Below are positions 48,062-60,000 of a DNA stretch of 64,000 nt, piece after piece. Origin of the DNA: Klebsormidium nitens (Eukaryota; Streptophyta; Klebsormidiophyceae; Klebsormidiales; Klebsormidiaceae); contig DF236971.1 in the NCBI GenBank assembly GCA_000708835.1, positions 1 to 64,000 on the forward strand. The letters run 5' to 3'. The first letter of the stretch is position 1. Each line of letters starts with the position of its first letter. The position numbers and the translations under genes were made by a program. Below the pieces are notes generated by a model. That model saw only the letters and a program-made list of their open reading frames with translations, had not been told where the DNA came from and did not search any database.

Positions 48062-51000
48062 TTATACGTCTAAGTGACTCCTCGCTCGCAGGCCGCGAAC
48101 CAGAAAGTCCGCGAGCGCCTTGCTGACGTCACAGAAACCCCGCCGGAAGTCCAGGAATCTGTCGATGGCCGCCGCCAATGTCAGGTCGTCCACCTCTTTA
48201 CTTCCGTTTCCAATTTCCCCCACGGAATTTGCGCTGACTTCCACCCCCCAAACCGTTCTGCAAAAGCTCCGGAACAGTTTAGCTGCGTCCTTGGGGTCCG
48301 TTTCGGGGGGACTGGAGCGAGCCCCAATAAGATCCCCCCCCTTCGCAACCATCTGCTTGACCTCAAACCGCAGCGCTGAAAGGTAGTCAAGATTCTCAAC
48401 TGCAGATATGCCGATGACGGTCGCGCCTCCGTCAGAAGGCACTACAAGGTAGACCACGGAAAGCGAGTCCTCCGAACCGGGCCCTGTTTTCGTACTACCC
48501 GCACCGTCTGCCTGCTTATTCTCCCTGAGACCCTGCACCCAGGCGCACGCAACAAGGCCCGGAGTCACTTGCGCCGCTGCGTCGAAATCGGGCACCGTTT
48601 TGAAGCAGCACTTTTCCGCGTATTGCACGCAGCTCGCGAGCAGGAAACGGTGGAGCTCGCGCGCGCGGGCGCCCGTCTCGCGCGCCATTCGGACGTCCAC
48701 GTGGAGCCGCTGCTGCTCGCGGACGAGCGCCCGGTAGTGCGCGAGCAGCAGCGGGCCGAGGTCGCGCGATTCGACGCCGCTGACGTCGCTCTGACGTCGT
48801 CCCAGTGGGCTCGCGGCCGGGGGCGAAGCCTGGCCCGTTTCTTTTCCCCCAGTCCCTGGACTTGCTTCGCTTTCTAAAACGTTCCGAGTGGTGATCCGGT
48901 ATTCTTCGCCGGCGCGAACGATCTCGAGCGCGTGCGCCGGGACCGCGTCAGGGTTTGGGAGGTTTAAGCAGAGCTCCGACTCCAAGAACGTCGCCATATC
49001 GGCCACTGCTCGGGCGTTTTGAAGCGCGGCCGCGATCGCGCCGTCTGGAGAATCCAAACCCGCCGCCGCGGCCGCGAGCAGCTGGAAGGCCTCTTGGAGA
49101 AGCGCGCGATCGTGCGCCCCGGTTTGGACGATCGTCCGGATCGCGGTCCGAAGTTTGTCCGTTGCTTTCTTGGTTTCGTTGCTTCTTATGAAAGCACGCG
49201 CGAGCGCAATATGTGCGCGCGAGACGAGAGCCGCAGGGGGGTTGGCGACGACGTGCGAGAGGAGGCGCTCGCATTTCACGAGGGAGGCAAGTGCGGCGGA
49301 GACCTGAGAAAAGCAGGAGTTTTACCTCTGGAGTCCGGCCAGTCACAGTCGACAAAATGGATCGACCGCACGGTTTTTCACGATTATCGCCGCAAACAAA
49401 GCGGAATTGGAAGGCACTTGAGTAGATGAGAACGATAACCGAGCGGGGAGATGGAGAAATCATGAGAGATGCTCCGGTGAATAATGTGCAAACAGCCTGG
49501 GGTCGATAGCAGCGGAAAGTAAAATATGTGATACCGAGATACAATAAGTGTGGGTAGAGCTTCAGCAGGCAAAAGATGTGTTGACATCCTGAATCGCAAC
49601 AACGTAACGCTTGTCAGAGAAAGGAGCGATACGCCCCAATGTCAGGTTGCGATTGTATGCTCAAGGCGCGTGGTTTGTCGCAAAATGCACCTATCAAAGC
49701 CGGGGAAAGCCGGCGAGCTCCACAACATAAAACACGCGCCTGCCGCAATTGTGCGCTGGGCAATCATTTGGCACCGCCCATACGCTTCGCTTTATTGACT
49801 CAAACTCAAACCCGGCCCTTTTCCGGCGACATTTTCAGATATAAGTCCGCAGCCCTCACCTGCGACTGGTCGCCCAGAAGCGCCGTCCCTCGCAACAGCA
49901 GTCCCACCGCGAGCGTTTCCGTCGTGGGAAGGTAAACGCTCCTGAGCGCTTCCTTCTTCTGCACGTCGTTCGCCCCAAGCTCCACCTCTTGACACTCCAG
50001 AAGCGCGCAAGCCTCGGCGCAGAGCACCAAGCCGTTTCTGGTGTCAAGCTTCTCCGCCCTAGCCAGCTCGGCGAGTCTCAGCAGCTGCGTCGGTAAGAAG
50101 AGCCCGTCGCTGTAGTGATGCTCGCGGCACTGCGCGGCGACCGCGCTTAAACCCTCAAACCCTTTCCTGACCGCGCCGGCCAATACGTCCAACTCAGCCA
50201 ATAAGCTCTGCGCCCGCAGAGTGTAATTTACACTCCCCGCCGACCCCGCCTGCGACTCCAGCTGCTCTGACGCGGCGCGCGCTAGTGTGAAATGGCCCAG
50301 ATCGAGCAGGATTTCCGCCAGTCTCAACTGACACTCCAGCCAGCACTTTTGCAGAACCGCGTGCCGCAGGGGGACATTCACACCGCCGTGTCCGTCGCCC
50401 ATCGGCTGTGGTGGGAACGCTTTCGAGATGCGGTTCAGGGCCGTTTCGAGAGCGTTCAACGCGGCCTTCGGACGGTGCTGCGCGCGCAGGACGTCCGAAA
50501 GCACGAGGCCGCCCCGGGCCAAAACCTCCAAACCATCCAAACCCTGCCCGGCCGCGGCACCGTCCACCCCCCCATTTCCGCCCTCGGGTTCCACCCCCCA
50601 TCTCTGTGCCGCGGCATCCAAAGCCTTTCTGAGCAAAGCCTCCGCCTGCGCTAAGCACGCGCTGCCACTTGTGACTTCCTGGTTGGCCGCGACCGTTACG
50701 CTCGCGCGCGATGTCTTTCCAGACTCTGCCGTCTTCTTCGTGTTGTTTCCGGATTTGGGTCTCGGAACATTTAGAGACGCCTCGGTAGAGAGCCCCGGGC
50801 CGTCGGTCATGCCAGTGGCCCACAGGGACCCCACCCGGCAAAGGAACCGGGCACGTGCCAGCTCAAGCTCCGTGCTGACGTTTCCTGCCACGTCAGCATT
50901 CGCAAGAAAGGCTATCGCGGCCTGGTTGCTGGGGTGGCTCGGTGGAAGGTTGTTCGCGTACAACAGTTCCTGTTTTGGCGCAGGAACGGCTTCCGGTGCG

Positions 51001-54000
51001 ACCGGTTTGCTCTTTCCGTCCTTTCCGGTTCCGTTGGCTTTCCCTGCGTCCGCAGGGTCCCCGTTTGCCGGCGCACCGACAGGTGTGAACAGGCGCTGAA
51101 GCTCCGCAAAAGCTTCCGAGAGGCGCCCCACGGCGAGCAGCGCTTCTACGTGCAGCAAAGTAGCCGCGTTTCGTGCCAGGGGGTTCGGTTTGGCAGCGCC
51201 GAGTGCCCCCCGAAGTAGCGCCAGAACCGGCAACGCCCTCAGGGGCTCTTCTTCGACGGCCACCAAATGCGTCGCGAGTGTAAACAGGGCCCTTTGGAGC
51301 CGGTTGACACTGCCAACGTGGCCGACCGCGAATGGCGCCACGTGGCCCCAGCTGAGTGGCTCCGGGGTGTAGGTCGCCAAAGCGAGCGGCGCTTGCGGGT
51401 GCGCCATACTAGTTGCAAAGACCGCTGACGTCATCTCGGCGGCCATCAGCGCCGCCTCGCGTTGCGCGTGTGCGTCCGACGTCAGAGCTGACGTCAGCAG
51501 CTTCGAAATGACGTCAGCGCCGAGGAGACAGCGCTGTGCGCCCCCGCCCTCGGACAGGACGTGCATCCAGTGCTCGTTTATGCCCGCCGTTTTGTCGCCG
51601 CCCCTGGTTCTCCTCTGATCACCCTCTTTTCTGGCCACCGTTCCGTAAGGCGAACGGACGTTTCCGATCGGGTTTCCGAGCGGCTCTGCGTTCAGAGCTC
51701 CTTTCGAGGTCTCAGTCGCGATTCCGGTCAACACAGTTCCGCTGAGTAGATCAGAGCGGAAAAGCTGGCGCCACTTGTCAAGCGACTTGTAGGCGCCCGT
51801 CACGGCGTCGAGGGCGTCCTTCCAGCACTGCCCCGCGGCTGTCATGTCGCCAAAATGCGCGTGAATGTCGCCGAGCTCGCTGTGGGCCTGGGCCAGCAAA
51901 AAGGCATCGGGGCCTGCCTGGAGCTGCAGGAAGGATTACAAAGACACGGCAGCTTTACTGTCTTCCATGAATGTCGCTGACGAAAGGTGACCGTTGTCAG
52001 CCTGTGTGACTTCCTGCCTTCTCTCCCAGATCTGGGGGACTTCATCTTATTGCTCAAGGAAACAAGCCACGAAGCGGGTTTTACATCCACCGATATGAAG
52101 GCGCGGAAAAATGATGGGTTCCTATAAAATAAAAAGATTGGCAGAGAAGGGGTTGTATTAGGGCACGATGGAAGCTTGTTGTAACTTGCCGTGCCTCTTA
52201 CGGACGAGCTGTCAGATTTACTCTCTGGAACACTGACCTTATATAATAGCGGGGCTGGTTTGTCTCTGAAAGACTGGATAGAAACACCTGAGACTCCGAC
52301 ACCCATATTTGTGATCACGAGAACGTATCAGGGACAGACTTCTGACTGACAGTTCCGACTTTGCGTCAGAGGGTTGATAAGGTCAGAAAGCAAATTGAGA
52401 TTGAAATGTTCAACAAACAGCTTTGCAGTTGTTCAAGATTCAGCTGTGCCTCTGCAAGCTCTTTCATAGACCCTTGAAAGTTGAGCGGCTGGCCGCTTCA
52501 CTCCTCGCAAACCGATTGATGTAGAAACAGAAGTCCTGAAAACCACTGACAAAACAACTTACCAAAGTGATGGCTTTGGTGTACGCCTTCACAACCGCTG
52601 CTTTCTGCTCCGACGCATCTCCCGCCATCCGATCGCCGCCCAGCGGCCAGCTTCCACCGTCCGATACGCCATCCTTCCTACCCAATCGCAAAAACTCCTC
52701 CCACTGTTTCCTACATCCTTCCAGCGCGTCCAAGGCGGGCGGCTTTTGCTTCCAAATTCCTTCTAGATCACGCCTTAAAACCCCGGCGCTTATCCCCAAG
52801 TCGCGGCATCCGGCCTCTCCCAAGGCTTCCGCTGACGTCACCATTAGCTGGAGAACGCGCTCCGTTGCTCCTCGAGCGGTCAGCGACATGCCCAGCTCGA
52901 GGACACGTGTCCACCGCCGATTGGTCGCGAGCGCGCGCAGGACCTTCTCCCCGAAGCCCAGGACCTCTGCCGCCGTTTCCGCGTCGTCCGATCCGTTAAT
53001 GACGTCAGCGAGAGCGCTCGCGAGCAAGTAGGCCGCCTTTGCGAGACCGCCGGAGATGCCACGTGGCGCATCCGGATTGCTCAAATTCTCCGACGGGGTT
53101 CCCCTGGTCTCCTCTTCTTCCGCAATGCTCGGGCGACTGGGTGCCCCTTTCAGAGTAGCAGGGCTTGCGCTGCCAGTGCTGACGTCACTTGCACTGTTCG
53201 CTGACGTGACCTCCAAGTTGCCAAAACAGCGTATTGCGTTACGGAGTTCTGTGACGGCTCCCGCGCGCAGCGCATGCTGGCCCGCCCGACTAAAATGCGC
53301 CGAGGCCGGAGGTGTGAATGCCCACCAGCCGCGGGTTTTCACACCTGCTCCGGGGGGAGCCTCTCCGGGGGGCGGGCGTCACGGCCGCCGACTTGCTGAC
53401 GTCACCCTTCGTTTTCTTCGACTTCGCGCCGGCGGATGCGCTCGGCGGCCGCGAGACTTTGGGGTTTGACTCCGGCCGCTTGACCTCGTTTTCGGGGCTG
53501 GATTGTCCGCTTCCAGGAGCCGGGGTTTGCGCGGGTTTCGTGTCGGGTAGGGCTAACCCCAGCGCGATGTGCAGCCGCGCGATCCAGGCCCCGTTGCGCG
53601 CGAACCACTCGCGCGTTTTCCGAACCTCGCGGCTCCACGCGAGACGCGAAAGCACGTGTTTCTGGATAGTTACCGCAGCAGCGACCCGTTTCTGATCCAG
53701 CGCAGCCTGTTCCGGGCTCAGGTCCTCTTTCAGAACGGGGTCCTCGCCGCTCTGCACCGTAGAACCGCTCCGGCTCTCGCTCCTTTTCCCGTCATCCTTA
53801 GCCGACGGTTTCTTCGTCAGCTTCTTGGAGTCCCCTCCCTTCCCTTTCGACTTGGAATCACTCTCTTGCTCTGTTTTTTCCCGCGCAACATAACCCGGCC
53901 GCTTGCCCTTGGCCCTCACCATGTCTTCCAACTCCCCCCCCCACTTCACCACCCGTTCGTTACACCCCTCTCGAACTTCTTTCTCAATCACTCTCACGGC

Positions 54001-57000
54001 GAGCTCAAACGCGCGCGGATGGGCTGCGAGGTCGCCCTTCAGCGCGGCCCACGCCTTTTCACACCCGTCCGCCGAGTGTAAATGCACTCCCAGAACCTGA
54101 GCCGCGGCATCGGGAGAATCTTCGACCGTCGTTGCGAGACAAATCAATTCTACAAACGCCCGGACCAGTCGTCGGGGTCCGTACGAAAACGTTCCTACCT
54201 TCTAACGNNNNNNNNNNNNNNNNNNNNNNNNNNNNNNNNNNNNNNNNNNNNNNNNNNNNNNNNNNNNNNNNNNNNNNNNNNNNNNNNNNNNNNNNNNNNN
54301 NNNNNNNNNNNNNNNNNNNNNNNNNNNNNNNNNNNNNNNNNNNNNNNNNNNNNNNNNNNNNNNNNNNNNNNNNNNNNNNNNNNNNNNNNNNNNNNNNNNN
54401 NNNNNNNNNNNNNNNNNNNNNNNNNNNNNNNNNNNNNNNNNNNNNNNNNNNNNNNNNNNNNCTCAAACGCCGGCCAGTCTGGGTCCGTCAAAAGTTCCTC
54501 CTCTAGTTGCATAATCTGCGCCTCTGCTTCTCGTCTTTCCTTTTCCCCAGCCCCTTCTTTGGGACCTTTCTCCAAAGCCGAGCTTCCCGACCTGGGCGCA
54601 TTTTCACTCCCCTTCCGGACGCTCTTCCCGTCCGATGTGAACACCCCCAGGTCCATCTTTCCAATCGCTTTCATTGTCCCGCCCTCCGCAATCGCTGCCA
54701 GCCTTTTGAACAGCTGTGACGTCAGCCCGGCCGCAACCTTCCCAGCTCCTGACGTCAGCCCCGCCGTCTGGTTGACCGTCGCCAACACCACGTGGCAGCC
54801 GGCGAGCAGGGGCTGAATCACCGGACACTTTTCGGGCAGGTTTGCCAGCAAAGGAACCACCCGGTTGTAGAACCGGGTCGCCGCTTCGTACACCAGAGGG
54901 GCGCATTCACACAGCGCAGCGGCCTGCGCCGCGATCAGCAGGCGGTGCGCTTGTTGGAGGCGCTCGAGTTGCGACGGGAGGAGCGAGTGCGGGGTTTGGG
55001 CGGGGTTTAGCGCGCGCAGCGGCGCGGGCGCGGCTTCGGACTCCATGAAGAGAACCTGGTTGGCGGGGAAAAGGAAGGTGACGTCAGCGAAATTGGCGTC
55101 TGCTTCGAGTGGGACGGCTTGAGGAGGATACTGTCGTTTTCAAAAAAAGAATGGTTGTTGCTTTCTTGCAAAGTGACAATCGGGCTGAATGAAGGGCGTA
55201 AAGGTCAGATGCCTCGAAAGTGTTTCCAACTCTTTCAAAAAGGTGCCCACCCTCTACAATAATATCAACTGTTTCGCCCATAAATCAAGCGACTCTGTGG
55301 AAGTTTGACAAACAAAGTTCAGATTTTCTTTCAATTCGGTTCCCCTTCTCATTGTCTGTTCGAACACATCGCAAATTAATATGCAGAATCCGCCTCCGCC
55401 TTTGTATGCTTTTAGAAGGCTGTCCCAGTGACTCTACGTCTTATTCGATCGACTGCATTTTTATCCTGGGGACCAGATATCTGTCAGGACTCACCTGGAC
55501 AAAGCTTCTGAGCAGCGTGCTGGGCGCCTCCCGCGCTTCTGTCGCCCTCAGCTGGTCGCCGAAAAGTCGCTCCACCCCGTCTTCATCCACTGCTACCTTC
55601 TCCACAAAATGGGCGACCACGGGCCGCGCCGCGAACAGCGCCTCTTTCGGACACCCCAAACGGTGAGCGGTCAGTGCCAAATACGCTTGACACTGTAATC
55701 TCGGCAGGGGTAAAGCTAGGGTGACAGGGGCCGTGCTGGGGCCGATGGTGTCAATGAGCGCGCCAGTCGCGTCGTAAAAAGCTAGCGCGAAGATGTAGCG
55801 CTCGTTGGGCGTCAGGCCCGTGACGGTGATGACGTCAGACAGGGGCGCGCGCGCGTGCGCGCCTGCAGATGGTGAGTCCGGCAGTAAGTGCACGGTTGCT
55901 GGATTTCTTTAAATCGTGACGGAAGCTCTTTTGTCAGTGAATGAAGAGGACTGAGAATGACGACTAGGCGTTGGTAATGAAAGACAAGGGAACAAGAAGC
56001 TACGGCAGCAACGCAGTGGATTCAGATGGCTTTAGCGGAGCAGCTTGTGATCAATCTTATCAAACTGGACACTTCGAGAGGTGGGACCGAATGAAAGCTA
56101 TCGTCCTGAATCCTGAGGTCTGAGTCCTCACACACGGACAACGTTTACTCACAGTCGATTTGCCAAGGATTACGGAATGGAGGTCTTTAATAATAGAAAG
56201 AAGAGAAACTAAAGACACGCACCTGTTCCAGGGAAGTCCGTGTTGTGCAGCGAGACCCCCACTCCGCTCCCCGCCACTTTTCCAAACACAGCGTACGCGA
56301 CCGGCTTTCCGTCCGGCGAGTCCCTTCCGCCGGAGTTCTTTCCGCTCTTCAATCGGGCTGGGAAAGCACTAGCCGGCCGGATAGTCACCGAGACACTCAT
56401 CCTCGTCAAGATTAGGGGGGCCGGAACGCCCCTGGAACTGCCCCCTTCGCCGCCTGAGCACAGAGGGCGCGCGCTTTCCTCAAGAACGCGCGCGTTTTCA
56501 AGCTCTGCTTGTGCCTGCTGGAGGAAGAGCGCGCGGTCGGCTTGGGATGGACGCGTCGCGGCGATCTGCGCGAGCACGAGCGCGCGCTGGTAGGGGTTTG
56601 AGTTGCACTCCGCGAGCAGCTCCTTCTCGGCCTGCGGACGTGGATTGGGAGGTATCAAATTTCGATTTCTGACGTTCTGACCCCCGAGAGAGACGGCGAG
56701 GTTGTTAGTTGAAGAAACGACGATCTGGGAATCCACCTCGTAAACGTTTAGAGACAACGAACTAGATCGAATGGATGCTTGACCTGCAACTTAAGCAGAT
56801 TTATTGCTAACTCTCGGGACGAAAGGTTAATGTTTAAGAGAGGTCTCGTGATATGCAAACCCCGAAAACCGCGCCGCTGCAGCCGGTTCGCTTGGGCGAG
56901 AAAACCAGGTAGGGAATTGTCTGCGAACACACTTTTCAGGATCAAAGAGAATTCATAACGCAAAGCTGGTATTCTGCCGCCCAATCAGTCAGCCCACGCT

Positions 57001-60000
57001 TCGCCGTTAAGTCTTCTTCCCACCGAAGCTCGACAATTTTTCGGTCTCCGCCCCTGTACACAACGCCAACGCGTGCTGGCCGCACATCAAAAGTGAAGTG
57101 CGATAGTGGGAGCGAAGCGCAAGAGAAAAGCAAAGCCGAGTGCAGCCAAGTGCAAGCGAAGTAAAAGCGCGAAGAAGAAGAAAACGTCATGCAAACCAGT
57201 GGCGTGGCCCACCTTCACGGAGAACGGCGGCGGCCGACCGACACGTGTCAGCCTGTCCTGCGCCTCCTTCTTCTCCTTGAGCGTCATCGCACCGAAGATG
57301 CTCGACTGCTGCTCGCGCTTCCGCAGCGTGCTCTCCTCGCGGCTCAGCCGCGCGGCCGCCTCTGCGGCCTCCGCGTGCGCGCCCAGCCGCTGCAGAATGC
57401 TCGTTTTGGTTACTTCTGATTTTATCAGGTTCGAGCGAGATACCTCTCTTGCATTTCTGGTGCATGATAGAGAGCCGGAGTGGCCTGGCTCGACTTCGCA
57501 CTTTCGTTTCTGTGGAGCCTAGTCTGACTAGAGCTTGTTTGGACGGTATGCTGAGCTACACTGTGAACGCTTGTTTGTGTCAATGACAATGGTTGGAGGG
57601 AGTTTGTCTGGACTTCCTTGGCTAGCACAGTGCCAATCTCGTCCAACAATTATGTGAAGAGAGGTGTGTCCTGCGTCAGGAAAGTCATGACTTCTAAGGT
57701 TGGCACTCTCTTTTTAAGTGCTGAGTCCCATGACAGGACGCGAAACCGTGAACGACATCCTCCCGATCGATTTCAAGGGTCCTTTCGACGAACTGTGAGC
57801 ACTAGCGGCGTACAAACTGGCAAACGTCTGCATATGTTAATGCTGAAAACACATAATATACAGGTACAGAGTCTTTCAGAGAACCGTATCGATAGCCCGC
57901 TACTGATCATGCTTTGTTCGACTCACCAGCCGCAGTCGGCAGTACGTCATCAAGAGGTCCACGTGGCAGCTCCTCAGCAGCTTCTGCGCCTCGTCGCCCG
58001 GCCCGCCCTCCCGCGCCTCCGCCCAGCTCCGGTCGCTGACGTCATCGTGCGCGCGCACTTCCGTGTCCAGATCCCTGAACCTCTCGACCGCGCGCAGCGC
58101 GCCACGTAGCACCTCCAGGGCCCTTTCCAGGTCACGTGCATCCGGGTTCTCCGCCACGGTTCCCGGATGCTTTTGTCTGCTGTCGAGCAGGGACGCAAGA
58201 CGGAGCGCAATCTGCGCGTGCATGAGCGCGTCGGGGAGTTCCAGCCGCTCGCTGACGTCATGGAGCGTTGCCAGCAGCTCGATCAGCGTCTCGTCGCTTT
58301 TCCCTCCTCTCGTGTCCTCCTCTCCAGAAGTCCCGCCGCCTAGTATAGCTGCGCTACCGTCCGGTGTGTCTGAACTTCCATTCGGTGTGAATACGCTCTC
58401 TCCGGACCTGGGGACGTCGGACGTTCTACTGGTCAAGTCCGCATCCCGCTTCTCCAACAGATGCTTCACCTCTCCCCACAGCAACAGCGCCGCATCCGTA
58501 AGAATCTCGCCGTCCCTAGTTACAAACTCCGCCCCGCACGCCCCAATAGCGATCCCAAGCGCCGCTAAAAGGTCCTGTTCTCCACCTCCCTCCGCTTTCT
58601 GCAGATCCCGTACAGCTCGGAGGAGCTTTACCCCTGCAGAAAAAGCCGTCGGCGGCGCTGACGTCACGCGTGCGTCGGCTGCGGCCGCGAGGCTGTCGAA
58701 GAGTGGCCAGTCGCCGTAGGTGAACGCCACGTGGAGCAATCGACGGTGGAGGTCGATCGGGAGAAGGGCGTCTGCGGGCCCATTCTGGGACCCCCGGGAA
58801 GATGCGCCGCCGCTTTCCGAACTAGGAGTGGCGGGGGCCGCGGCTGACGTCACGATCTCGTCCAGGATCCCCGCCAGCTGGAACACAAAGCGCAGAAGAC
58901 GTCAGACAAGGCTACACGGTTTGTCTGTGTTGAGCGTAACAAGTGGTGTGACGGAGATGTTATTTCGGCCCTTTGCGTGTTATGGGTTTGGTTTCTCCCA
59001 CAGTCCGAGCTTAACCGCAGCGAATCTTAGCGACATTCCAACAACTTCGATTTGGTTTACAGAACTGAAAGTCGGCAGCACTCAAAGCGGGGAGAAATAC
59101 GTGTCCACCGCGCAAAGAGAGCTTCGCGGCGACGCTTGGATTCTTGGAAATGGCACATCACAGTCATACCTCACACACAGATGTCTTACTAATGCTCTAC
59201 ACCCCTAGATTATGGAAAAACCCACTGCTTCACATACAAATGCTGTTATCAAGGCAATGAAACACAGATACAGCAGAATGATGGCACAGCCTAAGACAAA
59301 GTACAATGACTCTGAACCTTCTTTTTTCAGACCAGGGCACAGCGTAACGTAGGATTACCTCTAAGGAGCGTTAAGAGATACAATCAGATGAGCGTTTTTC
59401 TGCGAGTGCTTACCAAGTTATTGGCACACCCGAGCAGGACCCTCTGATAGCTGGTGGGAGGGACGCCGCCCAGAACCCTTTGCGTCGGATTCTGCAGAGA
59501 TGATGATATCAACGTCAGTCAAGGACTCAACAACTTTAGCAAGTTTCAGAGGCCAGGAGTCATGACTTGTGGGAGCCAATGCAGCCCACTAGATTTGCGA
59601 ACGGAACCCGATTCGGGCGTCGAGAAAATGGGGGAAAAAAATGGCTACTGAGGATCGCGCTGCTGTTCAGTCTGCTTGGCGCCTCCGTGATGTGTTGTCA
59701 ACCGCAGCTCTCAAAAAATTTACGTGAAATGGAATGGCAGCTAGCAATCAACGTGTTGGCTGAATTGGAGCCGTGAGTTTTGGCCGTTTTCTGCTTCTTT
59801 TCTATAGAGCCTCGCTCTCTGGTCAAGATGATACCTCAGCCAAAATAAGAAGCCTGTCGAGGTCCCGTCTCAGGTTGCCGTTTGACGTCACCATACGTCA
59901 CGTGGCAGCACTTTTGCCTCCTCACCTCCAGGGCGAGCGCCAGGGCCAGGATCCGGTCTATCGGTTCCGCGAACGTCTGAGCGAGGTTCTGGGCGACGGA

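Noticed and set aside
53569-54081. 170-codon frame on plus opposite CFAP54 exon 13
   Set aside because: CFAP54 exons are GC-rich, so their reverse strand stays open by composition. No start context or domain supports it. The same holds for the other long plus frames between 48 and 62 kb.
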